Shown here: positions 18,570 through 32,200 of the stretch, piece by piece | Position numbering within the stretch: the stretch's first letter is position 1 | How the letters are laid out: each line of letters opens with the position of its first letter | Origin: Rahnella aceris | Lineage (GTDB): Bacteria; Pseudomonadota; Gammaproteobacteria; Enterobacterales; Enterobacteriaceae | Length of the DNA: 64,000 bases | Direction: 5' to 3' | Assembly (NCBI RefSeq): GCF_011684115.1 | Contig: NZ_JAADJV010000001.1 | Location: forward strand, 2,480,001-2,544,000 | The notes under the pieces: generated by a model | Seen by the model: only the letters and a program-made list of their open reading frames with translations | The model's database searches: none | Told to the model about the DNA's origin: nothing | Translations under genes and position numbers: made by a program

Positions 18570-18726
18570 GCTGAATTTCCTAAATTGAAGGCACTGAAGC
18601 CAGTGCGAAAAGTTATGGGCGCCACCGTTTATTTGTGCTGCGGCAAAGAGGCGCAGGTCATTGTAACGAAAACAAAGACGATGGGAACAACGGCAGAAAC
18701 TATCAATGCGAATTGTTATTATTAAT

Positions 18727-18770
18727 CCCCGTCACGCTCGCTTGCCGCCGCTCGAATTATTTTGGGTATT
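18727..18770. repeat. Truncated end of the palindromic intergenic repeat
   Basis: Read on the minus strand, AATACCCAAAATAATTCGAG followed by CGGCGGCAAGCGAGCG matches the left end of copy A at 5673-5797. About ten bases are deleted after the TCGAG and the rest of the element is missing. It lies between adk and hemH, upstream of hemH on that strand. Confidence 0.75.
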
Positions 18771-18785
18771 GGAAATGGAGTCCCT

Positions 18786-18819
18786 AAAAAAACAAACGGG
18801 GCGACCGTAGTCACCCCGT
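18786..18819 (-). terminator. Terminator of adk
   Basis: On the minus strand the stem ACGGGG with CCCCGT (extended by three weaker pairs) is followed by TTGTTTTTTT. It starts about 20 bases after the adk stop. Confidence 0.88.
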
Positions 18820-18840
18820 GATAGTGCGCAGAACAGACGA

Positions 18841-19680
<840 letters not shown>

Positions 19681-19723
19681 TCACAGGCTTTCAGGGAATG
19701 GAAACGGGAAGAAGCAAAGCAAT

Positions 19724-19751
19724 AAAAAAGGGTGTCGCTTTCACGACACCC
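19724..19751 (-). terminator. Terminator of htpG
   Basis: An 8-bp stem (GGGTGTCG with CGACACCC) with a 6-base loop lies 22 bases after the htpG stop. On the minus strand it is followed by five T, then ATT. Confidence 0.9.
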
Positions 19752-19772
19752 TTTTCGTTTTACGCCAGCTGA

Positions 19773-21644
19773 TTACGCCTGTAACAGCGTATTCATGCGA
19801 CGGATGAACAGGTTTGGATCTTCCAGCGTGCCGCGTTCTGCGAACAGCGCCTGATCCAGCAGCAGCTCAATCCACTCGCTGAACTGATCTTCATCAGCCA
19901 CATCAGAAGCACGTTTCACCAGCGCGTGTTCCGGGTTCAGCTCAAAGATGTATTTCACTTCCGGCGCATCCTGACCGGCAGCGGCAAACAGTTTTGCCAT
20001 CTGCGTGGTCATTTCGTCGGCACCGGTGGTAACGATGGCTGGCGTGTCAGTCAGACGGTGCGTCAGACGCACTTCTTTCACACGATCGCCCAGCAGCGTT
20101 TTCACGCGCTCAACGAACGGCTCCAGCGCTTTTTCGGCTTCTTTCTGCTCTTCGCTTTCGTCAGCCAGTTTGTCCAGTGTGTCGTCGGCCTTGCTGACGG
20201 ACTGGAAGACTTTGCCATCAAACTCAGTCAGATAGCTCATCATCCATTCGTCGATACGGTCAGACAGCAACAGGACTTCAATGCCTTTTTTGCGGAACAA
20301 TTCCAGATGCGGGCTGCTCTTCGCGGCCGCATAGCTGTCGGCAGTGATGTAATAAATTTTGTCCTGGCCTTCAACCATCGACGCTACATACTCTTCCAGC
20401 GACAACGTCTGCTCGCTGCTGTCGTTGCGGGTGCTGGCGAAACGCAGCAGTTTGGCGATCGCTTCTTTGTTCGCACCGTCTTCTGCCGGACCTTCTTTCA
20501 ATACCAGACCAAACTGTTTCCAGAATTGCAGGTATTTTTCGTTGTCGTCTTTCGCCAGTTTTTCCAGCATTTGCAGAACACGTTTGGTCAGCGCACTGCG
20601 CAGGTTCTGGGTGATGCGGCTGTCCTGCAGAATTTCACGGGACACGTTCAGCGGCAGATCGTTGGAATCTATCAGACCACGAACAAAACGCAGGTAGTTC
20701 GGCATGAACTGCTCGGCTTCGTCCATGATAAACACGCGCTGAACATACAGTTTCAGGCCGTGTTTATGGTCGCGGTTCCACATATCCCACGGTGCCTGTG
20801 AAGGGATGTACAGCAGGCTGGTGTATTCCTGCTTACCTTCAACGCGGTTGTGGCTCCAGCTCAGCGGATCGCTGAAATCATGGGAAATGTGTTTGTAGAA
20901 TTCTTTATATTCGTCGTCGGTGACTTCCGCTTTACCGCGGGTCCACAGGGCCTGTGCCTTGTTGATTTGTTCCCAGGTTACGGTGTCGTCTTCTTCGTTA
21001 CGGGTTTCGACTTCAACCGGCAACGCAATATGGTCGGAATATTTACTGATGATGGAGCGCACGCGCCAGTCATCCAGGAATTCGTCCTGATCTTCGCGCA
21101 AATGCAGGGTAATTTCAGTCCCGCGATCGGCTTTCTCGACATCCGCCAGGGTGTACTCACCTTCACCGGCAGATTCCCAGAATACGCCTTCTTCAGCACT
21201 GGCACCGGCTGCGCGGGTGCGCACGGTGACTTTGTCTGCCACGATAAAGGCAGAGTAGAAGCCCACACCAAACTGACCAATCAACTGGCTGTCTTTCGCC
21301 TGCTCAGAACCGACAGATTGCAGGAACGCTTTGGTGCCGGATTTGGCGATGGTACCGAGGTTATCGATAACTTCGTCACGGCTCATGCCGATACCGTTAT
21401 CACTCAGCGTCAGGGTGCGTTTTTCTTTATCAAATGCCAGACGGACATGCAGCTCGCCATCACCTTCATAAAGTTCAGGCGCAGACAATGCGCGGAAACG
21501 CAGTTTATCAGCGGCATCTGAGGCGTTGGAAATCAGCTCGCGCAGGAAAATTTCTTTGTTTGAATACAGGGAATGGATCATCAGATGAAGCAGTTGTTTT
21601 ACTTCAGACTGGAATCCGCGTGTCTCTTGTCCTTTCATACTCAT
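19773..21644 (-). CDS. htpG: Hsp90-family chaperone HtpG
   Basis: Cytoplasmic dimeric ATP-dependent chaperone of 623 residues. The GHKL ATPase domain shows the catalytic-Glu box [22 protein letters not shown], and the lid-region [11 protein letters not shown]; the middle domain carries the conserved Arg in NVSREILQ. The ATG at 21644 is best spaced from GAGGT (7 bases). An ATG two codons later (MKGQET) matches the E. coli start and cannot be excluded. A sigma-32 promoter lies upstream, so heat induction is expected. Confidence 0.97.
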   Translation of the reverse strand: MSMKGQETRGFQSEVKQLLHLMIHSLYSNKEIFLRELISNASDAADKLRFRALSAPELYEGDGELHVRLAFDKEKRTLTLSDNGIGMSRDEVIDNLGTIAKSGTKAFLQSVGSEQAKDSQLIGQFGVGFYSAFIVADKVTVRTRAAGASAEEGVFWESAGEGEYTLADVEKADRGTEITLHLREDQDEFLDDWRVRSIISKYSDHIALPVEVETRNEEDDTVTWEQINKAQALWTRGKAEVTDDEYKEFYKHISHDFSDPLSWSHNRVEGKQEYTSLLYIPSQAPWDMWNRDHKHGLKLYVQRVFIMDEAEQFMPNYLRFVRGLIDSNDLPLNVSREILQDSRITQNLRSALTKRVLQMLEKLAKDDNEKYLQFWKQFGLVLKEGPAEDGANKEAIAKLLRFASTRNDSSEQTLSLEEYVASMVEGQDKIYYITADSYAAAKSSPHLELFRKKGIEVLLLSDRIDEWMMSYLTEFDGKVFQSVSKADDTLDKLADESEEQKEAEKALEPFVERVKTLLGDRVKEVRLTHRLTDTPAIVTTGADEMTTQMAKLFAAAGQDAPEVKYIFELNPEHALVKRASDVADEDQFSEWIELLLDQALFAERGTLEDPNLFIRRMNTLLQA

Positions 21645-21698
21645 CAAATTACCTCAATCCAGATACTGTTATTGACCAAATCAGACGTTGAGGAATAA

Positions 21699-21725
21699 GT
21701 GGGGTTACGTGTCAGGCTTTTCAAG
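21699..21725 (-). promoter_or_regulatory. Sigma-32 heat-shock promoter of htpG
   Basis: On the minus strand CTTGAA (21725-21720) is followed after 15 bases by CCCCAC (21704-21699) and TTA. This fits the sigma-32 consensus (CTTGAA, 13-17 bp, CCCCAT-T) and sits 55 bases before the htpG start. Confidence 0.85.
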
Positions 21726-21805
21726 CACAGGGAGAAAATTTTAAGAAGAAATGCAGAGGGATAGCTGAATAAAACGGGGCGCAGAGAACCGCGCCCGCAT
21801 AACAG

Positions 21806-22410
21806 TCAGAACCGAAAGGGATGACGTCCGGCAAGGGAATGCGACAGCGTGGTGCCGTCGACCATATCCAGTTCGCCTCCGACCGGCACACCGTGCGCAA
21901 TGCGGCTAGCCAGTACGCCATACTGGCCGCACATTTCAGCGATGTAGTTGGCGGTCGCTTCACCTTCAACCGTCGGGTTAGTCGCCAGGATCACTTCCTG
22001 AATATTTTCACTTTCAAGACGCTCTTCCAGACGGCCTAAACCGATGTCGTCCGGCCCGATGCCATCGAGTGGTGACAGGTGTCCCATCAGCACAAAATAG
22101 CGACCAGAGAACTGACCGGTTTGTTCTATCGCATGAATGTCCGCCGGGCTTTCCACCACACAAACCTGACCGTTTTCTTTACGCCGTGGATTGGCGCAAA
22201 TCGTACAGATTTCCTGCTCGGTGAAGGTACGGCAATCGGCACAATGGCCGATCTCAGACATGGCACGCGTTAAAGACTGCGCCAGCCGCATTCCGCCGCT
22301 GCGATCACGTTGCAGCAACTGGAATGCCATACGTTGCGCGGACTTCGGGCCGACGCCCGGCAGGCAACGCAACGCCTCCATTAAAGATTCAAGGAGAGGG
22401 CTGGTTTGCA

Positions 22411-22411
<1 letters not shown>
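21806..22411 (-). CDS. recR: Recombination mediator RecR
   Basis: Component of RecFOR that loads RecA on gapped DNA; 201 residues. It has an N-terminal HhH region ([19 protein letters not shown]), a four-cysteine zinc finger (CADCRTF then CTICANPRR), a Toprim domain ([15 protein letters not shown]) and a C-terminal Walker-like segment. Its start shares a base with the ybaB stop (TGATG), so dnaX-ybaB-recR is a coupled operon as in E. coli. Confidence 0.97.
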
Positions 22412-24731
<2,320 letters not shown>

Positions 24732-24938
24732 TAACACTTCATCGTTGATTTATAATGAATAATTTGACGATACACGAAAAAACATCGTTTAACCCGTCTT
24801 TCTGCGCTGGTCTGCGAAACGGAGACTGAAGACTCAGCATAATGATGCCGGAGCCAGACTGCCACTTCTTAGTGTACCAGCAGGGTCGCCATCATTCCTA
24901 TTACTTTACTTTTTGCGCAGCGCGCCGCAGTTTCTCCA

Positions 24939-24978
24939 CCTTCCTCCTCCTCCTGACAATTCGCCTCACGGGATGAGG
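24939..24978. promoter_or_regulatory. Candidate MalT boxes upstream of malS
   Basis: CGGGATGAGG (24969-24978, plus) matches nine of ten positions of the MalT box GGGGATGAGG. On the other strand CAGGAGGAGG (24955-24946) matches eight of ten of GGGGAGGAGG. Both lie 75-115 bases before the malS start. The rest of the 322-base dnaX-malS gap shows no gene. Confidence 0.6.
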
Positions 24979-25053
24979 GCAAATTTTGCCCACTCATTAC
25001 ACTTAAATTCACCTCTGTTCTGATAATGCTTTCTGCCTTTCGTAAGGAGAGCC

Positions 25054-27117
25054 ATGAAACACCTGACACTGCCTTTATTATTGCTCATTTCTCCCGCCGC
25101 ACAGGCCGACTGGACGCTGCAAGGCTTCCCCGGTTTCGCCGAACCGGTCAGCGGAATATTCACCAGCCACGCCACATTACCTAAGGGACAACGCACACTG
25201 GAATTACATCAGGATAATCAGTGCTGGCAACCCACGGGCGCGGTAAAGCTTAACGAAATGCTGTCGCTGCAACCTTGTGAAAGCCACGTGCCGGCTAACT
25301 GGAAACTGTTCCGCGCGGGGGATTATCAGGTTCGAATTGATACCCGCAGCGGCACACCCACGCTTCAGCTCAGTTTGAAAACGGCGGAGGAGACCGTCGC
25401 CCCGGTGGCGAAAACCTGTCCGCGTGGAGATGGAAAACCGCTGACCGTCGATGTCTCCGGCACTTTTGCTGAGGGTGAAACTGTTCGCGATTTTTATTCT
25501 GGTCAGAGCACACAGGTCAGCGGCGGCCACATCACCATGATGCCGGATCCGGCCAGCGGCGGCCTGTTGTTACTGGAAACAGCAGAGCGCAAAGCGCCCG
25601 CGGCGTTTAGCTGGAAAAACGCCACAGTGTATTTCGTACTGACCGATCGCTTTGAAAACGGCAATCCGGATAACGATCACAGCTATGGCCGTCACAGTGA
25701 CGGAATGCAGGAAATCGGCACTTTCCACGGCGGTGATCTGGCCGGGCTGACCAGCAAACTCGACTATCTGCAACAGCTCGGCGTTAACGCACTTTGGATC
25801 AGTTCGCCGCTCGAGCAGATCCACGGTTGGGTCGGCGGCGGCACCAAAGGCGACTTCCCGCATTATGCCTATCACGGCTATTACACGCTCGACTGGACAA
25901 AACTCGATGCCAATATGGGCACCGGCGAAGATTTACAGAAACTGGTCAGCGAAGCGCACAAACGTGGGATCCGCATTTTATTTGATGTTGTCGTCAATCA
26001 CACCGGCTACGCCACGCTGGCAGACATGCAAACCTTCCAGTTCGGCTCGTTATATCTGAAAGGTGATGACATCGGAAAAACACTCGGCAAAAGCTGGACT
26101 GACTGGAAGCCCGGTCCAGGCCAGAACTGGCACAGCTTTAATGATTATATTAATTTCGGCGACAAAGAGGGCTGGAGCACCTGGTGGGGGAAAAAATGGA
26201 TCCGCACCGACATTGGTGACTATGACTCGCCCGGTTATGACGATCTGACGATGTCATTGGCCTTCCTGCCGGATATTAAAACGGAATCGACGCAAGCCAG
26301 CGGCCTGCCCGTTTTCTATCGCAACAAACCCGATACGGCCGCACGTGAAATTCCCGGTGCAACACCGCGTGATTATCTGGTCACCTGGCTCAGTCAGTGG
26401 GTGCGGGATTACGGCATAGACGGATTCCGTGTGGATACCGCCAAACACGTCGAAAAAGCGACACTGGCATTACTCAAAGACCGTTCAGCCGAAGCCCTGA
26501 AACAATGGAAAACGGCCAATCCTGCAAAGGCACTGGATGGCGCACCATTCTGGATGACCGGCGAGGCATGGGGCCACGGCGTGATGAAAAGCGATTATTA
26601 CGCCAATGGTTTTGACGCAATGATTAATTTTGATTTTCAGGATCAGGCCGCGGCGGCGCTGAGTTGTTTTGCCAGCATCGATGCAACTTATCAGCAGATG
26701 GCGGAGAAAATGCAGGATTTCAATGTCCTCAGTTATTTGTCATCGCATGATACCCGGCTGTTTTTCGCTGCCGATGCCAAAGGTTCTCTACCGTTACAGC
26801 AGCGCGCCGCAGATTTGTTGCTACTGGCACCCGGCGCGGTGCAGATTTATTACGGCGATGAAAGTGGTCGCCAGTTTGGCGCGACGGGTTCAGATCCTTT
26901 ACAGGGAACGCGTTCTGACATGAACTGGAGTGAGCTGACCGGCCCGAAACAGGCTTTACTGAAGCATTGGCAAAAACTGGGAACTTTCAGGGAACAACAT
27001 CCGGCGGTTGGCGCAGGCGTGCAGAAATCGCAGCTGACGGCGCAATATTATGCCTTCAGCCGTCAGCAAGGTGACGATAAAATAATGGTGGTCTGGGCAG
27101 AAGAAAGAGGGAAATAA
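25054..27117 (+). CDS. malS: Periplasmic alpha-amylase MalS
   Basis: GH13 enzyme of 687 residues that cuts maltodextrins in the periplasm. The signal peptide is MKHLTLPLLLLISPAAQA (cut near residue 18). An N-terminal accessory domain (about 20-190) precedes the catalytic barrel, which begins at ATVYFVLTDRFENG. Catalytic features are the nucleophile Asp in GFRVDTAKH, the acid/base Glu in MTGEAWGHG, and the His-Asp in YLSSHDTR. An AAGGAGAG ribosome-binding site precedes the ATG. In E. coli malS lies elsewhere; here it interrupts the apt-dnaX neighbourhood. Confidence 0.96.
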   Translation: MKHLTLPLLLLISPAAQADWTLQGFPGFAEPVSGIFTSHATLPKGQRTLELHQDNQCWQPTGAVKLNEMLSLQPCESHVPANWKLFRAGDYQVRIDTRSGTPTLQLSLKTAEETVAPVAKTCPRGDGKPLTVDVSGTFAEGETVRDFYSGQSTQVSGGHITMMPDPASGGLLLLETAERKAPAAFSWKNATVYFVLTDRFENGNPDNDHSYGRHSDGMQEIGTFHGGDLAGLTSKLDYLQQLGVNALWISSPLEQIHGWVGGGTKGDFPHYAYHGYYTLDWTKLDANMGTGEDLQKLVSEAHKRGIRILFDVVVNHTGYATLADMQTFQFGSLYLKGDDIGKTLGKSWTDWKPGPGQNWHSFNDYINFGDKEGWSTWWGKKWIRTDIGDYDSPGYDDLTMSLAFLPDIKTESTQASGLPVFYRNKPDTAAREIPGATPRDYLVTWLSQWVRDYGIDGFRVDTAKHVEKATLALLKDRSAEALKQWKTANPAKALDGAPFWMTGEAWGHGVMKSDYYANGFDAMINFDFQDQAAAALSCFASIDATYQQMAEKMQDFNVLSYLSSHDTRLFFAADAKGSLPLQQRAADLLLLAPGAVQIYYGDESGRQFGATGSDPLQGTRSDMNWSELTGPKQALLKHWQKLGTFREQHPAVGAGVQKSQLTAQYYAFSRQQGDDKIMVVWAEERGK

Positions 27118-27130
27118 CGGCGCAGAAAGC

Positions 27131-27157
27131 AAAAGGCCTCGCGTTAACGGCGAGGCC
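27131..27157 (-). terminator. Terminator between malS and apt
   Basis: An 8-bp stem (GGCCTCGC with GCGAGGCC) with a 7-base loop lies between the convergent gene ends. On the minus strand it is followed by TTTTGCTTT, a short T-run that favours apt. Confidence 0.75.
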
Positions 27158-27179
27158 AGTTCACATCAACGCGCATGAA

Positions 27180-27731
27180 TCAGTGGCCGTCGAAACAGAC
27201 CAGGCTGTAGCAGTTGATATTTGAATCGTTCAGGCGTTTTTCACCGCCCAGTTCCGGCAGGTTAATGATGAATGCAGCATCAGTCACTTCTCCCCCCAGA
27301 CGACGGATCAGTTTCGCGGTGGCTTCAATCGTGCCGCCTGTTGCCAGCAAATCGTCGATCACCAGAATTTTTTCGCCAGGTTGAATCGCATCAACGTGGA
27401 TTTCAAGACTGTCAGTGCCGTATTCAAGATCGTAGGTTTCGCTGATGGTTTCACGCGGTAATTTGCCCGGTTTACGCACGGGAACAAACCCCACGCCCAG
27501 AACCAGCGCAACCGGTGCGCCAAACAGGAAACCTCGTGCTTCAGTGCCCACCACTTTGGTGACGCCAGCATCGCGGTAACGGTCGGCCAGTAACTGAATG
27601 CTTGCAGCGTAAGCTTTTGGGTCTTCCAGCAAGCTGGTGACGTCACGGAACAGTATGCCTGGCTTAGGATAGTCAGGGATGGTTTTGATACTGTCTTTAA
27701 TAAACTGTAGCTGCTGTGCGGTAGCGGTCAT
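27180..27731 (-). CDS. apt: Adenine phosphoribosyltransferase
   Basis: Purine-salvage enzyme of 183 residues that makes AMP from adenine and PRPP. The PRPP-binding motif is [11 protein letters not shown] near residue 128; [15 protein letters not shown] is the conserved PPi-loop region. Length equals E. coli Apt. It is separated from dnaX by malS here. The adenine deaminase and permease cluster at 43.9-47.1 kb competes for the same substrate. Confidence 0.97.
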   Translation of the reverse strand: MTATAQQLQFIKDSIKTIPDYPKPGILFRDVTSLLEDPKAYAASIQLLADRYRDAGVTKVVGTEARGFLFGAPVALVLGVGFVPVRKPGKLPRETISETYDLEYGTDSLEIHVDAIQPGEKILVIDDLLATGGTIEATAKLIRRLGGEVTDAAFIINLPELGGEKRLNDSNINCYSLVCFDGH

Positions 27732-27914
27732 AATGTAATTGCCTGATAAAGCTGCTGTTCATACTTAAACGCGGGCGGTCAAATGTCCCCCGCCATGCCT
27801 GTATAAAGCATGTCGTTCAAGGAAGGAAATTGGGAGCGCACCGACGTACGAGATGCCCAAATCTATGCAAAGCTGCTTTAAAAAGCAACCCGCAGCCGGA
27901 CATGATCGCCTGTT

Positions 27915-28283
27915 TTATTGCTCAAGGTCAACCACAGGTAATCGCCACATCATGATCAGCAGCGAAAACATCATGCAAACCAATAAAATACGCACCCACC
28001 ATAATGGTACGAAATAAATCGAAATCGCGAAAGTCACCACAATCAGCGCAACCGCTTTCGGTTTTACACCTTTCGGTAACGCGCGATGTGTCTGCCAGTG
28101 GCGCAGATAGCTGCCAAACCATGAGCGGTACAATAACCACTGATGGAAACGGGGTGAGGACCGGGCAAAGCACCAGGCCGCCAGCAGTAAAAAGGGGGTT
28201 GTCGGCAACAACGGTAACACCACGCCGAGCGTCGCCAGCACCACACACAACCAGCCAACGGTAATCAGTAGTACGCGTTTCAT
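27915..28283 (-). CDS. ybaN: DUF454 inner-membrane protein YbaN
   Basis: Small membrane protein of 122 residues with an N-terminal hydrophobic hairpin (LLITVGWLCVVLATLGVVLP, then TPFLLLAAWCFARSS) and one or two C-terminal helices. DUF454 motif FARSSPRFHQWL and GVKPKAVAL are seen. Function is unknown. It is divergent from priC. Confidence 0.92.
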   Translation of the reverse strand: MKRVLLITVGWLCVVLATLGVVLPLLPTTPFLLLAAWCFARSSPRFHQWLLYRSWFGSYLRHWQTHRALPKGVKPKAVALIVVTFAISIYFVPLWWVRILLVCMMFSLLIMMWRLPVVDLEQ

Positions 28284-28397
28284 GCATTTCCTTCAGCTTA
28301 AAACAGGCTGCATAGCCGATTTACGGTTTCTCAGTGTAAACAAGTGCGCAGAGGCTGTCATACCGGTAAGCTACGCCAGAGTTTAAGGGAGATTATC

Positions 28398-28934
28398 GTG
28401 AGCACAGAACGAATTTTACATGTCCTCGATCAGCAGATCGAAACACTGGCTCGGGAAATTGAACCGATCGGCCATGTTTCCGCCTCACAGGCACGGTTTG
28501 ATGTCGCACTTTTCTCAACCAAAGGCACCCGGTTGCGCGATTATCTGGCAGAAATTAAAACCAATTTGCGGCAACTGAATCAGGAAGTACTCGAAAAACG
28601 CTCTGCGCAGGTGGCGTTTATCGCCGAACGGCTGGTGGCACAAATTACCGCCATGCAGCGCGAACTGGCGACCCAGTCTCTGCGCAAAACGCACCAGACA
28701 CCGGAACGCAAAAGCCATGATAATTACACCAAACTGGCGGAAACTCAGCAGTTCGAGCGACGTCTGATTGCGATGATTGAAGATCGGGAAACCACGCTGG
28801 GTCAGCTGGCGACATTCAGCGATCAGCAGCGGGTGCAGAAGGAACTGGCGGCGCTCGAAGGACGTTTAATGCGTTGTCGTCAGGCGCTGGCCAAAATAGA
28901 GAGACAAATCGAGCGGCAGGAAAAAGGTTTTTGA
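28398..28934 (+). CDS. priC: Primosomal replication protein N'' (PriC)
   Basis: Replication-restart protein of 178 residues that loads DnaB on stalled forks. The GTG start at 28398 (MSTERILHVLDQ) has AAGGGAG just upstream; an open frame of 18 more codons upstream is not conserved. The protein is largely helical with Arg/Lys-rich segments and the conserved C-terminal LEGRLMRCRQALAKIERQIE. It is divergent from family average, as PriC usually is, but length and position next to ybaN and ybaM support the call. Confidence 0.9.
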   Translation: MSTERILHVLDQQIETLAREIEPIGHVSASQARFDVALFSTKGTRLRDYLAEIKTNLRQLNQEVLEKRSAQVAFIAERLVAQITAMQRELATQSLRKTHQTPERKSHDNYTKLAETQQFERRLIAMIEDRETTLGQLATFSDQQRVQKELAALEGRLMRCRQALAKIERQIERQEKGF

Positions 28935-29029
28935 ATCTTTATCACATTTTTTTAATCCGGCATTCAGGCCGGACCTTTTCTTATCTATAATAGTAAGTCC
29001 AAAACCTGCTAATCATAATGTTGGCCTAT

Positions 29030-29203
29030 ATGTCCGTAGAAAATGCGCCCCCCGAACTTCAGCTTGCTGTCGATTTGATTTACCTGCTTGAGTGCAATGA
29101 AATTGCCCCTGAAACCGCGCTTGCGGCGCTGGAAATCGTACAACGCGATTATCAGGAAAAGTTGAAAAACAGTAAGAGTACGCTTTCGATCAGTTACCTT
29201 TAA
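29030..29203 (+). CDS. ybaM: DUF2496 small protein YbaM
   Basis: Protein of 57 residues matching E. coli YbaM over [18 protein letters not shown] and [13 protein letters not shown]. The start at 29030 (MSVENAP) follows the E. coli start; an in-frame ATG four codons upstream is also possible, and neither has a clear ribosome-binding site. A TATAAT sequence ends about 37 bases before it. The C-terminal tail [12 protein letters not shown] is not shared. Function is unknown. Confidence 0.88.
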   Translation: MSVENAPPELQLAVDLIYLLECNEIAPETALAALEIVQRDYQEKLKNSKSTLSISYL

Positions 29204-29263
29204 GCTGACCGGCTGCCTGCTTCAGGGGAACCCGTCAATTTCCCCTGAATGGCACCGAATTTC

Positions 29264-32200
29264 TCAGCTCTGTGGCAATGCATCCGGTTCATCGCCCGGT
29301 TGTCGCATTACACGTTTCACTTCCTGCACTTCACTGCCGTCCTGATTATGCAGATACACCTCCAGCTGATTGAACGCGATATTAATGCCGTTTTCGCGGC
29401 AAAGCTTATCAATGCTGCGGTTAAGTTCATCCACGGTATAACTGCGATCCCCCAGCTCACGCACATACACTCGCAGTTCGTGATCGAGCGTGCTGGCCCC
29501 GAAATTCAGGAAGAACACCAATGGCGCGGGGTCACTCATCACACGGGCATTTTCATGCGCCGCCTGCAATAAGATCTCTTTCACTTTGTCGAGATCGGAA
29601 CCATACGCCACGCCGAGTTTGATCAACACGCGGGTGACGGTGTCGCTCAACGACCAGTTGATCAGCCGCTCGGTCACAAACGCTTTATTCGGGATGATCA
29701 CTTCTTTGCGGTCGAAATCGATAATCGTAGTCGCACGGATACGAATGCGGCTGACGGTGCCTGAGAATGTCCCGATGGTCACGGTATCGCCAATACGCAC
29801 CGGGCGTTCGAAGAGAATGATCAGCCCTGAAACAAAGTTCGCGAAGATCTCCTGCAAACCAAAGCCCAGCCCCACCGACAGCGCGGCCACCAGCCATTGC
29901 AATTTATCCCACGAGACACCGAGCGATCCGAGCGCTGTCACTGCGCCAATCACCGTAATCGAATAGGTCAGAATGGTCGTAATGGCGTAGGACGTCCCCT
30001 GCCGCAATTGCAGCCGCGACAACACGACAACCTCAAGCAATCCCGGCAAATTTCGCGTTAATACATACGCCACAATCACCGCGAGGAAACCGAGCAGGAA
30101 ATTCCCCAGCGTCACCGTTTGCTGAATGACCGCGCCCGCCACCGTGCTGGAGTAATGCCACAAGGTAATGCTGTCCAGATACGAAATCACCGTCAGCAAA
30201 TCCGACCAAATCCAGTAAAACACTGTCGCGAAGATAAAGAACAGGCCCATCGTGGTCAGGCGTAATGACTGCTGGTTGATCTGATCCAACCCGATCTGCG
30301 GCTCTTCGACTGGCTCGTTGCCCTCCGGGCCATCTTTCGCCGCTATGGTCTGGCGACGCGCCAGCGCTCGGCGATAAGCCAGGCGCCGCGCGGCAACACT
30401 GAGTCCGCGCAATGCCGCAAGATAGGCAATGTTCCAGAAAATCAGCAGATACAGGCTGTCAATCCAGCGACCTGCCAGTCGCAACGTGGTGTAAAAATAC
30501 CCGCTGACCACCAATCCGACGAAGAAAATCGGTGCCAGGGCAATCGCCGTCACCACCACCAGCCGAATACTGTGCGAATCTTTTTCACGCCAGCCATCGC
30601 GCGCAATCGGGAAAACCAGAACAGTCAGGGCTAGCATCGTCAGGAAAATCACGACCTGACCGATGATGTCATCCACCAGCCCGAGCGGCGCTTTCTCACC
30701 GCGTACCGACCAGAAAATCAGCGGTAACATCACCAGACTCAGACGAATGACAGAACGACGATAGTGAGCACAAGTGGCCGCCGGCGTATTGAAGTGCCGT
30801 TCATTTATGCCGCCCGGTTTGAGAATTCGATAACAAAAGCCCATCACCAGCTGGAAAACCGCCAACCGTTGCGCCAGTGTCCAGAAGAAATCACTCGGCT
30901 CGATATCACACACTGAAAGCCAGTAGCCGATGCCGAGCATCAGCAGGACGCCGGGCAAAACATTCAGCGCCATTAATGCCAGCGCCTGCGGCGTATGCAA
31001 TTGGCTGTCCCGCTTGAGCTGTCCGACATCATTGCTCAACATTTCAATCCGCTGGTTAATATATTTCCTGCGCCACAGCAGCAACAAAATTACGGTTAAC
31101 AGCGGAATGGTCACCGGCAGGGAATGCAGTGCACCCAGCATCAGCTCACCCGGCGGAATACTGACATGCAGGCTGCTCAGCTGATTTTTCACTTCATCTG
31201 GCAATGACTTGATGAACTCCCAGTTCATCGGTTTATTGCTGCTCACCCAAAAAATTTGCTGGGTCAGCGTTTCGGTCAGCGACTGGTTGATGCTCAGCAA
31301 TTGTTGCTGGTTAATCTGCAAACTGATGGCCAGCGACAGCTGATTACCGAGCTGTTTATTCAGTTGATCAAGTAGCTCACGTCGCATGTCGACAATCTGA
31401 TCCAGTGCATCACTGATATCGCCGTTAATCGTCTCTTTGCTGTTGGCCACTACGCCCTGAATGTAGCTGTCGCCCTGGAATAAGGCATCACGCTGCTGAT
31501 TGATCTTGAACTGTTCGAGACGCAGATCGGCAATGTGCGTGCTCATGTCCGTTATCAGGCCGGAAGGCGGGATGGTATTTTGTTGTTGCTGATACAAAAT
31601 GCGCGACAGCAATAAACTGCCTTTCAGTACAGTGATTTGCTCTTTGAGGTCATGCTCAGCCTGCGCCGAACGGTCGAGCCAGTTTTTCACCGTGATGTTT
31701 TTCTGCACCAGTTGGTTGCCCTCTTCCGTGGCGGCAATCAGGCGTTCACTGAGCTGGCGGTTAATCCCCAGTTCCTGCGCAACAAGCGGATCATTTTGGA
31801 TGTCCGAGGTGTCGTCCGGGGTCTGTGCTTCTTTTGCCGTGCGTTCAGACAAAATCAGCCGTTTTCCGTTGACCACTTCCTGCAACAGCTGCGCGGTATG
31901 TTCCAGCTGGCTGATGTGCGCATTGGTGTAATCGCGTTGTTTTTGCAGTAAATCCTGTAACGTAGTGTTGGCCTCGAGGCTCTTACGTTGCAGATCAATC
32001 TGCGCAGTCAGCAAAGCCTGCTGCGTCACGAGCATATTTTGCTGAGTAGTTCGTAAATCTTGCTGACCAGGCGACATGCCATTGAGCTGATTGCGGATTT
32101 TCTGGATAGCCAGCGAATAGGTGTACATCGCGTTCTGCACGCGTTCCGGCTGGGTTTGCAGGGAAATCAGCTGGGTATTGAATGTGGATAAATCTTCCTG

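Noticed and set aside
19926..20801. Long plus-strand open frame (291 codons) inside htpG
   Set aside because: Antisense shadow of htpG; composition follows the real gene and no ribosome-binding site or homology supports it.
28935..29017. CCGG..CCGG hairpin between priC and ybaM as a terminator
   Set aside because: The stem is only 4-5 bp with an interrupted T-run; it is as likely part of the ybaM promoter region.
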